Shown: positions 23,780-36,927, counted from the stretch's first letter. The stretch: 64,000 nt of DNA from Cadophora sp. MPI-SDFR-AT-0126 (GCA_020747065.1 JAGMVK010000006.1:124001-188000), one strand, 5' to 3'. The notes: generated from the letters alone by a model not told the origin. Numbers and translations are program-made.

Positions 23780-25250
23780 AGTCCCCAGCCCACCATTCCG
23801 CGCACCCCCCCATTCCGCGCACCCCGCAATTTTACCACCACCTGTAAACAATACTTAATAACTTTACAACGCTTTAATTTCTATACAATCTTCTGTAGTA
23901 TCAGAATCTCCTACTGAATCCGAATTAATAAGTACAATTTCCTGATCTCCAGCTGTAATTTAAGCTTTTTAAATAGCTTAAATATCTATAAACTTGGAAT
24001 TTGAACTAGTTTGAACCTTCCGTTTTTTCCGTGATTATAATTAATCTAATTTAGCTTTTAGTTATTATATTTTTATCTCTGCCTGTCTTAATACGAAGTC
24101 CTTTTAATTAAAAGCTTTAATAGCTTTCTTAAAAAGTAGTCGATGTATTAAAATATTATTATATAATATTTTAGTTAAAGTATTAAGCTATAACCTAAAT
24201 TCTTTACTAGCCCTTAGCGTAGACTATATAATTAATAATTCTTCTACTTCTTTAATAATCTGAAAGTCCTCCGGGGTATTAATTTCTAGCTCCTAATTAC
24301 TATTCTCTAATAGTAATCAGCTTATTAATAGTTTTGCTATACTTATTAGCTAAAGACCGGTAGCTCTTTAATTAGCTCTAATATTTATACCCGTTAAGCT
24401 CTCTTACCGTGCTTTATAATAGTATATTAAGAAGTTACGCTTACTAATTAAAGTAAAATCAGTTATTAATACTAATAAATTAAAATATTTCCGGTAAGAT
24501 ACTTTAAGAAGAGAAAAAATCGATAAATCTAAAGGTTATAAGACGTATAACGTATATGCAAGTAAAAACAATAAAAATATATTATATTCTAAGTACTTTT
24601 ATATAAATTCCGTAGTTTTATAACTTCTGTAGCTGTTTAAGACGAGTAATCGTAATTCCTGGTCACGTAATTACGTTTGAGAGATAAAGACCTTTTTAAG
24701 CTACTTTAATACGATAGCGTTATCCGTTTATTTATTCTTTATCGTTATAAATTACTAGTTTTTAAATAAACTAATATTTACTAAGAACTACTATTACTGA
24801 ACCGATTTTCCCTTATATATTATAAGTAAAATAGTTTTTTTTACCGGTAGTAAAGATAAATTCAATAAACGAGGTCTAATTCCGAGAATTAAGCTGTTTT
24901 CGCTAAATAAAATATCGATTTATATAACTAATAATTAAGCTATTAATTCTAAAGCTTTTTATAATTCCTGCTTTATTTATATTCTATCGATTTTGAGATA
25001 AAATTACTTTAATAACTACTATAGTATAAGTCTTTGCTATAGCTTAATAGTTTTTTGAGAGTTCGTTCGAAGAGAGGTCGTTTGTAATTACTAAAGCGGT
25101 GATCTTATAGCTTATCTTTTTCTGCTTGCGGGTGATAAGATAATCGGCAACTCAGTATTCAGGGCTTTTGTATTCTAAACACGTAGTGCTAGCTGGTAGT
25201 ATAATAGGGGTTACTGGGCGAAGTGCCGGCGGAGCTTGTTGAGAAGACTT
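23780..25250 (-). mobile_element. RIP-mutated Fot/pogo transposon with one visible TIR
   Basis: The end at 23780 reads TA|AGTCCCCAGCCCACC followed by CCATTCCGCGCACCCC, which occurs twice (within 23791-23825), the same end type as the MITE at 12398. On the reverse strand around 24480-24720 a DDE endonuclease can be read through RIP stops: L-V-L-N-S-Y-R-S-Y-K-T-T-E-F-I (for D-G-H-G-S-H) and Y-N-I-F-L-L-F-L-L-A-Y-T (for L-P-P-H-T-S-H-V-L-Q), then P-L-D-L-S-I-F-S. Catalytic Asp is mutated. I did not find the second TIR; the right boundary is uncertain and may lie near 25250, where GC rises. Confidence 0.6.
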
Positions 25251-26880
25251 TATAATAAGGGAAAAAGAGCGGTGAAGAGAAGAGGACGGAGTTTAGCGCT
25301 AAGTGTTTTTCTTTAAGATACCGGAAAGTCGGCCTTAAGAGGGCTCAAACGCAACGACGGGAGTTGCTTGCTTGCGATTAGCTAATCTCTCTTTAGTAAA
25401 GATATTACGAGACTCTCGATCTGCTACAGCGAGGAACTTGTTTAAGGTAGTATAATCTTTATTTATCTTATACTTTTCGATGCGAAAGTCGCGCTTTAAG
25501 TTAGCTAAGACTTTCTCGCATACGTCCTTAAACTAGCGGTTACGTGTAATCTTTCTAATAGTAATATAATTAGTAAACTTAATACGAAACTCGTTATAAG
25601 TTATCGTACTTATCGTAAGTCTATAATATTTAGCTTTAGTAGCTTGGACTCGGTTATAGTTGAAGAAACACCAGTTTAACGCTTCAAGTACGTCGAAGGC
25701 ATTGTTAAAGATACTAGTAAAATCGGGATTTATATATTAAAGGATGATTATCTTAGCTTCTTCGCCGGTATACTTAAAGTAGGCCTTAACCTGCGATTAA
25801 CCGGTACGGAAATTTTCAGAGTACTTTTTTAAGAATAATTTTATATTTATTTTTTAAGCGTCGTACTTAACGTCTCTCGAATAGTCTATAAATACTAAGC
25901 GGAGATACTTAATTTTATTCGCATCAACGAGTGCAACCGAGGGATTAATCTTAGGAAAGTAATAGTCGACTGGGGGCTGGAGATCCGTCGTAAGAGCGCG
26001 CGTTAATCGCTTTAGCGAAAGCGTAGTGGTGATATATCGTGAGTTAGCGGCTCCGTAAGCAGCGAGAGCATCCGTAACGGCCGTTTGCATTACATTTTGA
26101 ACAAAGTCGCGGATAAGTTTATCAACCGCAGCTTATTAAGTAAAGGTAAGGCCGTTTATGATCGTAGTAAGCTCTGGCGTTGCGTCGAAGAAGGTCTGGG
26201 GTTTGGCCTCCGAGTTAAAGTCGGATTCCTCCGTAAGGGTTTCGACCGAAGGTATAAGAGTATTAGTAAAGCTTAGCCGTACAGGGGCGCTTCTTTCTCT
26301 AGAGCTTCGTTAACGAGGAGGGGAGCTAAGAGTAGGGGTTTATGATTAGTTGATTTATTAACCAGATATATAAGGTTTAGCAAACGTGCTAGCAAGTGTA
26401 AAAAGTAGCGCGCTATTAAGATAACGACGACACGGGATTCTTTAGCTTATTTCAGAAACATTTTAATTAACGGTTCGATTAAAAGGCACCTACTAGGTAG
26501 GTATAGCAACTAATTACGGTATACTGCAAGCAGCGATACGACGCGGTTCGTTAAGTTAATATTACGCTTCGAAGTAGTAAGGGAAAAAGTCTTTTCTTAT
26601 GTTACGGCTAACTAAAGGTTAATACGACAGCTGGCTGCAAGCAGCGCAGTCTCAAGTCTATTATATTTAGGCTTAAGGCTACGCTTAGTATCGAGAAGAA
26701 AAAACAAGAAGAAAAAGAGAGCTCTTTATAAGAGAAAGCTCGAGTATAAATATAAGAGGTAGGGTCTCAATCAGGGCTAGCGTAGTCGCCACCTATTCGC
26801 TGCCTAGTCTTCCTAATTAGGCTTAGCGCGGTCGCCGACCAGCCGCCTGCTATTCACTCAACCAGTCCGTTACGTGTCGT
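25250..26880 (-). repeat. Degenerate gag-like retroelement ORF
   Basis: Reverse frame 26276-25500, mostly readable past a few TAA/TAG. An intact stretch of 78 codons (26090-25854) contains D-Y-Y-F-P-K-I-N-P-S, followed downstream by K-A-Y-F-K-Y-T-G-E-E-A-K-I-I-I and F-N-N-A-F-D-V-L-E-A-L. This layout resembles a retrotransposon gag capsid, but I cannot assign it to Copia or Gypsy. GC is near 45% and RIP damage is milder than in its neighbours. Confidence 0.4.
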
Positions 26881-29500
26881 AACATATATTGCTTTAGTCG
26901 GGTCGTATATTAATCATAAGCTTTTGAAGTAGCTTGGGGTTGTAGTACCGAAAATATTACCTAAATTAGGTATAAAACACTTCGTTAGGACTCTTAAAGC
27001 CTTTGTGAGTAGCCGGGCTTATATTATAAAGCGTAATTATTATCATAGCTAATTCCGACCAAAGTTATTAAGGTAGGTTTACCAAAAAACGCATCTTAAT
27101 CGATTTTTTAATGATTTCTTTACTTGCGCACTTAACTCCCTCATTAAGTTAGTATATATACGAAGGGCTATTCTTAATACCAATGCCGCTCTCCTTATAC
27201 CACTTCTCAAATTCAATTGATTTATTGATTCTTATAATTAAGGTATTGTTATCTTAGCGTATTTTGCAAATCGAGAGTTTAAATTAACGTCTCATTTACG
27301 CCTTAAACAATTTGAGAATACCTAGGATAGCGATTAACCCTTTACTTTTCGAAAGCCGTTTATAAAATTTCCTATTATATTAGTCCTTGATTAATAAGAG
27401 CCAACTATTCCCGTTATACCCCGCAAGAAAATTAAATAAATTCCAAGAAATATAATAAAAAGGCCAGGGAATTACTCCCCCTAAAAATCATCGACTAACC
27501 ACTTACTACGCAATAATTAAAAAACATTACTTATACTTAATTTAAGTAGTTCCTAAGATCTCAACGTTACGCGCGTTTTTCACTAAATTTTCCAACGCTT
27601 CCTTCCTTAAGTGCCCGGCGCATAAATACCATAAACGAGCGTCGTTTAATCGTAACTTTAAATATTATTTGCTCGATTGGAATTCTTATTAAATACTTCG
27701 TTGTAACGTGGGAAATATTAAAAAGGTATAACTTAGGCGATTCATTAAGTTGAAAGCAGTTAAAGAGAATAAGTAGTTAAAAGGCTTGTATTTAAAGAAA
27801 ACTAAGTTAAATTATCGCTTTAATTGCTTTAAAACCGTGCTATTTTAGCTAATTCTATGCGCAACGTACAATCCAAGCCATTATATCAAACTCCTACTTA
27901 TAATAAACGAGTCTCCGAAATAATATTAATATTAAATCCTTCAACGACGGCAACGTTATAAAGCGTTAAATTAATAGTATTTGCTTCATTAGAATTAAGA
28001 AGAGTATTCTTTAAAATACGAACGCCTCGTTTCTTAATTATAAGGCTTAAAGTTTTAACCTTAACGCTATCGTCATTAGTTGATTTAACAAAGGTACCAG
28101 GCTTTAAAAGAATTACCAAATTTACTAAATAAGTAGCAGCTTTGTTATCAAATAAAATGCTTTTAAAAGAGGATAATAATTAACGTTAAATATGGCGTAA
28201 ATTCTAAAATTTACTAAAGCTTTATTAAGTAATTTAGGACTAATAATACAAGTATTAATATTACTAGCGAACTTTGGTACCGCTAAAGTAATTAGTGCGA
28301 CTGGGTCTTAGAACTCCAGGTATCGAGGCAAAAGGATAAGAGTTTCCGGTGGTTAATCCCTTAACGATATCTTTCACTATTGCTTATCTTTAACCTTTTT
28401 TAATTAATGCTTAGTTAAGCTTAAGGAACTCCTTTTTAAGCTTAAATTTGGTTTCTTTAATTTCTTTCTTATTAAGTAAGTTACGTAGTTTCTTACCGGT
28501 GATTTTATTATAATAAAATCAAAGTCTTTAATAGTCGATCGCCTTATACTTATAAGAGCTTATCTTATAAGGGCAAGTATTAAAATTAAGGTTTACTAAG
28601 GGAGCTTATTATACTTCGAGATTATTTGATCTACTACTAAGAGTAGCGTATAAGCCTGCTTCTTTATTTCTTTCGTAGGTTGCGAAAGCCTCTTTTTAAG
28701 CGCCGAGAGTTAATTAACGTATTAAAGTAATGTGTATTTGTTAGGTAAACTAAGCGTATCATTTCTTAATAGCTTCGAGTATTGCTCGTGTTCTTATTTC
28801 GATGCGAGCTTTTTCTTAACGGCTTTAATAAAGTCGATTACTACGAGGAATCCTTTAATTTTAAGAATATCGTATAATAAGTCGTTTTAATATATTACTT
28901 TTTACTCTTAAAGTTATATATTAGGGTTGATTCGACTTATTTTAATAGTCTCGAGTAATCGTTTGTAATTCTTTTATGCTTTTATACGAACGATTATTTC
29001 CGAAGAAGCGAAATCTCTCTTTAATACTTAAAGAAGTAATTGCAAAGTCTATGCTTTTAATTTAATTAATTAATCTCGCATCATCTTAAGTTGCTTCTTT
29101 ACTTTTTGCTTTTTCCCGATTTTATACTCTCGTACGGCACTTTAATAAATTAAGAAATTAATTATTTCCTAAATTCACTTATAAACCGCTTTATAAGCCC
29201 GAGCCTTTTCTATTTATTATGCGAGCTTTATCGTATGCTTTCTCATTAGAGTAACGTACGTTGAAGCTACTATTAATATATTAACTAGTGTAGGAGATAT
29301 TACGCTTAGCTTAGGTCCCTTTTCTTTAAGTACTTAACTATCTTAATCTCATAAAGCTTACGTATTAAAGTTGCGTACTAAAGCCTTTTTATCCCAAATC
29401 TCTCATAGCTCATTAAGCGTCTTTACTTATAGCTCGTTTTCGAGTATATTTAAGGTAATCGAAAAGAAAGGATCAACTAAAGTCCATATCTTATGGAAAA
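26880..29500 (-). mobile_element. RIP'd Copia-type retroelement fragment (protease-integrase)
   Basis: Reverse frame 28119-27898 is open for 73 codons and reads I-N-L-T-L-Y-N-V-A-V-V-E-G-F-N-I-N-I-I-S-E, the segment just after the Copia protease active site. Downstream, around 27350-26960, a degenerate integrase core reads W-Y-K-E-S-G-I-G-I-K-N-S-P-S-Y-I-Y-T. No reverse transcriptase follows, as a gag-like ORF of another element starts below 26280, so the element is truncated. 28200-29500 should be its gag/5' part and is too decayed to read. No LTR pair found. Confidence 0.5.
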
Positions 29501-31421
29501 TATAAAAGGATTTGAAGGCTTGGAATTAAGAAGTTCAAGTGCGCTTGTCGCAATTAAGCGCCGTCCAATTATTTAAAAAGGAGACTAAAGTTAAGTCTAC
29601 TATTATAAGAAGAAGGCTGCTTTTCGCAAAGCTTCGTAGATTTAATAAAAAGAGAGAGAAAGGAGAATATCAAGTCTAATTGCTCGATTTATACTCTCCT
29701 AAAGTCGTTAAATAAAAATAGCGATGTAAACAACACTTATTAATAAGAGGAAAGCTTTATCACGTACAACTTTATTCTCTACCTACTAAACCTGCGTTAA
29801 AAGCTTTATTATATTTATAAAGCGCAAAAGGAAAAATACTAACTAAATAGCTTCGTCACGGGGCTTATAGCTATAGTACAAAAGTGAAGCAAAGCCTTGC
29901 AATTAACGTAGGTAAAATTAAGGTGCTTAATTATTGTTTAGAATATAAAAGGGGTTAAGAGATTTAGTTGTTTTATTAAAAGTAGTATGCAGTGGCAGAA
30001 CCTAAAGAGGTAAGATGCAGTGCCAAGAGAACAACTGCACGTGCCTGTACGACATACTATAAAGACATAAAAAAAAGAGGCGAGGCAATCCCAAACAGCT
30101 TACCTTATTAATTGCTTTAATTTAAGTATTAAAAGTAAGCAGCTCTATTCTGAAATTCCTTAGAAACCCCTTAGCAAGGCACCGCAGCTTTAAGACAGAA
30201 ATCAAAACCTTTCTACTAATTTCAGGAGAATTATATATTTATTCTAATCTATTAAAGGTTCTTGCTATAAGTACCGTACTAAGGGCTCATTGCGCATCGT
30301 CCAAGATTAATAATCCAGGCGCTAGTGATTTGTATAATGAATATAGACTTAAGGTCAACGCACTTAAAGGTAATACCGTTAACTAATTACTACTACTATA
30401 ATGCAAAGGAAATTTGCCTTTAACCTAATAATCCTCTAAAAAGAGGTACTTTTAAATTTGTTATTAAAACTCTATTACCTCTAAGGACATGTAGCTTAGC
30501 ATTTCAGACTTTAATATATTATAATTGCTAAGGTTCGAGCCTTTAAGGTTAAATTTAAATAATATAGGGTTACTAAGATTAAACAACAGCTCTTTATAAG
30601 ACTTTTGAACAACCGTTGAGACTTGTGGTACCAAAGCCCCTTACATCGTTAATTATAGTAATAGTTTACTCTCAAAAGAAAGAAGTTCCGACGTAATGCT
30701 TACGATAGGCGATTTATTATTATAGCTTAAATTACAATAGGTATTACTAACTTAATTAAAATTTAAACTAAGATAAGGTCTTAGATCTTCCGGAGGTCTA
30801 TTATGAAAATGTTTTGCCTTCTTTCACACGTTATCTTAACAAGAATCTGTAAGACTTTATTTAATACAATATTAACATAAGCGCTTATCCCTTACATAAA
30901 CATATTAATTACTAGCATTTATAAAGTAAGTAGCACTAATATCTAAAGTAAATAAAAACTAAGGACAAAGAAAGAATAATTAAAGTAACAGGAATAAATT
31001 ACTTATAAATGCAAGGCAACAACAAATATATAGCAAGTTAAGTAAGCCTTTTAATAAGCAAAGTATGCTCTCTTTATTTTCTTTTTCGTAAGTCTTAATA
31101 AATCTTTTGGGCTTAATCTTGGCTCTGTTATTACTACAGATTTTAGTGCCTTCTCACTGTTATTTATTTCTACTTCTATTATTATTAACAAGAGAAAGGT
31201 CTATTACATTACTAAAAATATTATATTTCTCTGTCTTCTAGTTATAAAAGGGATATTTCTTTCTTAAAGAAATACAATAAATAATTTTATTTCAAATTAC
31301 AAGAGAATAATCTTTTGAAGTGAAACAAAAGCATACAAAAGTATAATTAATATCCTTTATTATTACAAGGGACTCCACTATTTCCTATTAGAGTTGTAAC
31401 TGCTTAGCACCGTGGCTTGTG
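29501..31421. repeat. AT-rich RIP'd sequence, no gene
   Basis: Stop-dense AT-rich sequence. GC-normal pockets at 29990-30080 (AGTGCCAAGAGAACAACTGC) could be LTR remnants. No domain is readable. Confidence 0.3.
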
Positions 31422-31423
31422 TA

Positions 31424-32724
31424 CAAATCGGTTCCGGTAGGTGTTCGCCAATTTTACCGCTTTTGGAGTAGTAACTCGCAGGGCATATACCCTACTCTCC
31501 ACATATCCTACGCAACGAAACTACTCTTATTCTTCACTAAAACCTGTACTATAGGTCGCGCGCCGAAAACAAGCCGTCGAGAGACTTCTCCGACTCGAAG
31601 AGCCGAAGTTTAGATTCGCTGGAAAGATAGCTACTCGATTCCTTAAATTGTGGAGCTTAAAGACCTACCCCGCTCTACTATACGCTTAATTATCGATCGT
31701 TGCGAAGCACGAGGTCGCGCTACCTATAAAAACCTCCCTCAATACGGCCTTACACTGAAAACTATTCCGCGGGATAATCGTGCTCTTATACGATACGTAA
31801 ATAAAAATATAAGAGCAACCCTTCACGCACTCGTAACTCCGTTAAAATCAACGAAGTAACTTAGACGAAACCTCGTACGCAAAATCCTTGAAAACGCTGG
31901 TAAATCGAAGCATCGACCTCGGAAGAAGCCTTTCTTAAAGGAAGAGCACAAATATTAACATCGTGTATAGTATAAGGAAGAAAAAACACTTAAACGAGAC
32001 TGGAATAAGGTGTGCTAGTCTAACGAGGTTACTTTCTACGTCGGTGCTAACGGATCGGTATTTTACGTGACTCGTAGCGCCGGCGAAGAATACCTTGAAA
32101 AGAACTTGAAGCCTAGCTTTAAGTCAGGGAGGACAACTATCAGTGTTTAGTCTTATTATTACGGAGACGAAATAGGCCCGTTAGTGATTATTCCGAAGGA
32201 TAGGACTATAATAGCGGCTCGATACTTAGAGACTATAAAAAAGTATTTTATGCCTTTCTATTAACGAATAAGACGAAAGTACAGCCCGAAAGTAATTATA
32301 TAAGAAGATAACGCTTTATAGCATAAGGTAAAGCTCGTAACAAGTTAGCTTAATAAGTAAGGAGTTAAGAGGCTTCGCTAGTCTACGTAATCTCCTGATC
32401 TTTTGCCGATTGAGAATTTATGAAAGTAAATTAAGATTCTAATTAGGAAAAGGAGATATAGAATTAAGAATTAAGGCATGATAGAAAGAGCGTTAGAAGA
32501 AATCTGGCCTATAATTTCTAAGGAATCGCTTCTGAAGTTAAATACCTCTATACTAAGGCGCTTGACTTTATGCTTGAAAAACAAGAGAGGATCGATTAAG
32601 TACTAGAATAGCTTCAATTTGATATATTTACCTTAATTATATCTGCTTTCGTTGTGGAGATATATGCGTTGCAAGTGGAATGGGCGCTGAACCAAAAGTG
32701 GCGAACACCTACCGGAACCGATTG
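31424..32724 (+). mobile_element. Complete Tc1-like transposon, RIP-inactivated
   Basis: It is bounded by TA duplications (31422-31423 and 32725-32726) and inverted repeats: CAAATCGGTTCCGGTAGGTG at the left and its inverse, with one base less, at the right; the match runs about 35 bp (GTTCGCCA...TTTTGG). At 1301 bp it has the usual Tc1 length. The forward transposase has an N-terminal HTH (31650-31859: L-P-R-S-T-I-R, then R-Y-V-N-K-N-I-R-A-T), then V-T-F-Y-V-G-A-N-G-S-V-F-Y-V, P-L-V-I-I-P-K-D and E-D-N-A-L-Y-H-K (second catalytic Asp) and S-P-D-L-L-P-I-E-N-L, the third catalytic site region. About ten TAA/TAG codons at CAA/CAG or TGG positions interrupt it. Confidence 0.85.
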
Positions 32725-32828
32725 TACACCATTTATTTATAACACAATTTAGCTAAGTACTTAACGCAACATTAAACCAAGGATTAATTACAGGAGACGC
32801 TAAACTTCACCACTATAGTATTTTTTCG

Positions 32829-32974
32829 TTCGCTAAGACATTTACCAGCGCTAGCAAGAAAGCAAAGCAAGGGTTCTAATTGGTCTAAGATGAGGTCCCA
32901 GTTGAGCCTCATTCTCTGGTGAATAACAGCTTCCCGTTTATGCCCCTGCTAGTGCTGGCAAATGTCTCAGCGAA
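32829..32974. repeat. 146-bp inverted-repeat element (MITE-like)
   Basis: TTCGCTAAGACATTTACCAG at 32829 and the inverse of TTCGCTGAGACATTTGCCAG ending at 32974 form 28-bp arms with about three mismatches, all transitions. The interior is 90 bp and GC-normal. I see no clear target duplication. It is probably a small non-autonomous DNA element. Confidence 0.55.
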
Positions 32975-34001
32975 TAAAGGGATACTTACTTTGTACAAGT
33001 AGGTCATAACACGCTACAAGGCACTAAACCCTTGTAAAGAAGAGGTAAAACGTAACCCCAGTCTCAATCAGGACAGTGATTTATCTCAATATGATACTTT
33101 AGTACTCGGGGTAATAGTTGGTGCCAAGACTTTCAGAGAGTTCTCTAATAACAGGGGAAATTGACTAATAAGACTCTTAAATCTTGAGAATTGTTTTCTA
33201 TATTACTCTCTTTTATCACAGGACTTCGGGGCCACTGCACTAAAGAGTGTAAAAGCTCGCTCTATCCCCTGCTCCGCTCTAATAAAGACAAGATCAGAGG
33301 CAAAGACACCGGCTAAGGGGGTCCTGGATGGAAAGGCATGGGTAATGAAGAGGGAAAGAGGCGCTGGGAATTCTAGCAATATTTCTGATTTGGGCTGGCC
33401 TCCGCGATGAAGTAGCGCGCGGATGAGAAAGCCACTTGACAGGTTCCAATAGGAACATTGATAAATACATATTTTGCTCCTCATTTTTGCTGAATTTCCG
33501 TCCATTGTGGTGAAGTATGTGGAACGAACAGCATGAAGCTTGTAATTCTAGATAGGCGCTTTGGCTTACACATTAGACAAAGGTACCGTAGAAGAAACGT
33601 GCATAATATACTTTGATATGGCTTCACTTGACATGCATTCAAGACCGGGCCGACCTTATCTTTGCATATTTTCTCTGCACCTTTTCTCTTAGGCGATATC
33701 ACGGGTGCACGTCAAGACTGGAGTCCAGAGTGTACTGCCTTCAAAAACTTGTGCTGTGATATCCGGGCCAGCCAGGCTGCTTGGCCATTTTTGAAGATGT
33801 TGTTTCTCTTCAGTCTTGGCTCCTCATGGAGGCACGTAGAGGCATATATTCCAGGTATAAATGGAACCCTAAGCTGCAAAAATGGCTTCCAAATGTTGGC
33901 TAGTGGAAAATTTAGGCAAGGACACCAGTCAGACTCAATGTTGAACTTTAGGAATATTGCGATGAATACTTTAAGATTAGTACCGGTATAATTGCTAAGT
34001 C
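32975..34001. other. Intergenic, unassigned ORFs
   Basis: GC-normal sequence. At 33220-33410 both strands are open: the forward frame reads A-L-K-S-V-K-A-R-S-I-P-C-S-A-L-I-K-T-R-S and the reverse ORF (33203-33505) is 100 codons. I recognise neither. ORF 33662-33991 overlaps the probable 3' UTR of the 7-TM gene on the opposite strand. Confidence 0.3.
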
Positions 34002-35193
34002 CTAAACCCCCTGGACAGTTAATTCCACATCCTCTTCAACGCATTCCCGTTGTTTACTTGTATCCACAGCGGCATATACCAAATCGACAATCAATGGTGC
34101 CCAGGCGAAAGGTGCGGCAATTTGTCCGATGCCCCATATATTTTGGCCTATTTGATCCTTCCATAGGAGGTTCATTCCCTGCCTTTCGCTAAGCAGATCT
34201 CTGAACGATTTGAATGCTTCGTAGAGTAGGAAAATAGACAGTCCCATCATAAGACTGACCAGGACCCGGCGCCATCTTTGTGGCATGCCTTGGTCCCGTC
34301 TACCCAGTAGACGGAATAGAAACCAAAAGCTTAAAACCAAGAGCGTTGAAGTCATGGCCAACGTAACTTGAACCACAACAATCCACATGTCAGCTCCATG
34401 CACTGGCCTAATGGCGGCTATTTTCCATGATAGGTTGTGGCCGTCAGCGAAATGTGCACATTGCTCGAGAATGTTTTCGGTCTTGGCAGCCCAGAACGGA
34501 GTAAGTACTGCGAGTAGTCCGAATACAGAGGTTGTAAAAAGGCTAACGTAGAAGAACGCTGCTCGTTTATTGAATGCTGCTCTTCTATGCCCCATGTCTT
34601 CACTGAGGACGGAACTTCTATTCCCTATGGGCAGCTCGGGAAAAAATGAAATAGTTGTGAGGACCAGGCTCAAATAGCTCACGGGAATAGAGCTCAAGAT
34701 TGACGAGCTCTCATACACGCCGATGCGATCCTGCCGCTGAGTTTGACGAATGAAGCCGGCCAGGCAGAGGGCGAAGGTAACGATCATTTGTGTCCAGAGG
34801 CACGTTCCATGGTGCTTTGAGACCCAAAGCAAATAGTGTCGGGGAACGTAGCCATTCCAGAATTCCGGAATGGCGATCCCATCGAGGAACCCGACAATCC
34901 AAAATAATACAGTAATGACGAGTTGCATTCCAAAAGAAATGATCACCTTGTCGGCCACACGCATGTCAGCCATTATTTTATATTAGTCCAATATAACGTA
35001 CCCCTATACCAGTCAAATCCGGGCTTCCAGCCTTGTAAACGTTTGCACAGAGGCACTCCGAGATATGTGTTGCGAGCTCATTCGCAGGAAGACCATCAAT
35101 ACGGAATATCTCAGAAGTAGTTAAATTGAATGTACAATCCATGCCGAACAAATTGGCAGTGACTTCAACACACGATAACGGCTTATGAAGCAA
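34002..35193 (-). CDS. Fungal 7-TM integral membrane protein
   Basis: Two exons, 35193-35002 and 34946-34002, joined across a 55-nt intron (donor GTACGT, branch GACTAAT, acceptor ACAAG), give 378 residues. The join yields D-L-T-G-I-G-V-I-I-S-F-G-M-Q, the conserved G-I-G-V-x-x-S-F start of the first membrane helix in a large fungal family of unknown function. The N-terminal about 60 residues carry several Cys and an N-glycosylation sequon and are probably extracellular. About seven hydrophobic helices follow, e.g. V-I-T-V-L-F-W-I-V-G-F-L, Y-L-S-L-V-L-T-T-I-S-F-F and V-S-L-M-M-G-L-S-I-F-L-L, with charged short loops. Without the intron the frame stops with TAA at 34978, so an ORF caller would split it. 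The gene looks intact. Confidence 0.75.
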
Positions 35194-36350
35194 TAAAATC
35201 TGGGATTCGTGCGAGCACTAAATAATAGAAGCAACGTATACTTCGTGAGTGGTTTTTAGACTCAAATACTTTGGGGAATGCGATTCTCTTATAGCAAGGC
35301 TTCAGGATACACTGCCACAAGTGGCTTGCCAAGAGAATTGATGGTGTAAGCCACCTGTTTGCTTTTTCTTAATGATGAGAGGTAAATTTAGTCTGTTGAC
35401 AAGCCAGTGTTTCAGGGCCACGAAGCTCATAGGCGAAGCCGGATTCGAGGGGTTCTGGGGGAGTTCAGCGGAATGATGCAGAAGATGATAGAATTATAGC
35501 GTTCGACAGATCTGCGAAGCTGGCATTGCCGATTGAGCGCCAGAAGCACCACCACAACTCCAGATATGGACTTTACCGCCCCGCTAATATGTTTCATTTC
35601 CCTTGAAATGGAAGTGTATCTCTTGACGGCTCTAAAACATTTCTGATATTCAAAATGTGAGGAGGGCTGACGATCTTGGTAAAGCCACAACAATAAAGTC
35701 AGGCTGACTCGAGACGAATACCCTGGACTCATACCGGACTGTATGACTCTTGATTGATGTGCCACAGCGGAAAAAGCGCCTACACCAGTTTGGTGCGGGG
35801 GGTTGTGCCGGACGACGATGAGCTTCTCATCATCCTTGTCTCCTGTCCAGGGCGACCTATGGACGCCAAATTCGTTGTACCTATCGTATCGAGCACCATT
35901 CCAATGACGTGCATCTATTACCAAGCCCCACCTTCGAATGTTTAACTCAGTTAGACATTCGAACGTGGCACAAAATGAGGCTGAAAGCAGCCGTGGGGCC
36001 GAATGTCAGGTCAACATGATCAGCTTCTCTCACCGATCATGCCCTGCAACAGATATTACAGCATTGAATCTAGCTCCGCAGATGCAAGAACTATGCACCA
36101 AAGAGACGGTCAAACCCAGCGCCCTGAATATCTGGTTGAGCGAGGCTGCCGACCCCGTGCCCGTAGTTGGGTAAGCTAACGCTACCTCCCAAGGTCAAAC
36201 CCCGCTAACCCCACTTCGTATTCTTGCAGTCCAAGGTCGCATTCCTGATTATCATCAAGTTTCCCTTTCACAAGCTTCAAACACGTACGAGAATTAGTAC
36301 CTACACTCGTACTACACCCATTCTATGAGCTCCCACAAGTAAGGGATTAA
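35194..36350. other. Intergenic island with uncertain small genes
   Basis: Reverse ORF 35924-35427 (165 codons) has no known features. On the forward strand ORF 35938-36174 ends at a well-formed intron (GTAAGC at 36171, GCTAAC branch, TTCTTGCAG) after which the frame reaches TGA near 36250, giving an approximately 80-residue product starting M-F-N-S-V-R-H-S-N-V. The intron quality is the only support for a gene. Past 36300 the sequence becomes AT-rich. Confidence 0.3.
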
Positions 36351-36927
36351 TAAAGATATTAATAACCTTATTTTGTATATTAAAATTATTTATTTTTTAA
36401 TATAATAATAATACTTAAACTTGTAATTATAAATACCACTAATGCTAAAACCTTTTTTAAAAGCTAGAACCTTATTTACACTTATAAAGCTTAATGAATT
36501 TGACTTTAAAGTGTATATACTAAAATACTACTTTTTAAAAAACCTTGTTTCCCTTTTTATAAAATACTATAATAAAGATATAATAAATCAAATTATTTCT
36601 GGTATTAACTTATATTAAAAGGATTTTTTAAATAATGTAAGAACTTACTTATTAATTAGAAATCTACTTATATTTAGTTTTCTTAATTTACAAAATTATA
36701 TTCCTTTTTAATTTAATTACGACTATTAGTTTATTTAGAAAATAACCCTTTTTTAAACTATTACTAAGATATTTTCAAAGGGTTAATTTTAAGAGTTATA
36801 ATAATAATTTAGAATTAATACGAATAAAAATACTTATATGTATAATAAAGTCGGTTTTTTACTTACTTTTAACTGTATTAAACTAATTTTATACCGCTGA
36901 AATTATTAAGTATATATATTTAATAAA
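36351..36927. repeat. AT-rich RIP'd sequence flanking the Copia element
   Basis: Very AT-rich, with no frame or motif. ATAAA at 36923-36927 is the probable left target duplication of the following element. Confidence 0.35.

Noticed and set aside
30470..30560. GGTTCGAGCC, a B-box-like motif after TAGCTTAGCAT
   Set aside because: The AAGG/CCTT T stem exists, but no acceptor stem or anticodon arm fits; most likely chance or an old relic.
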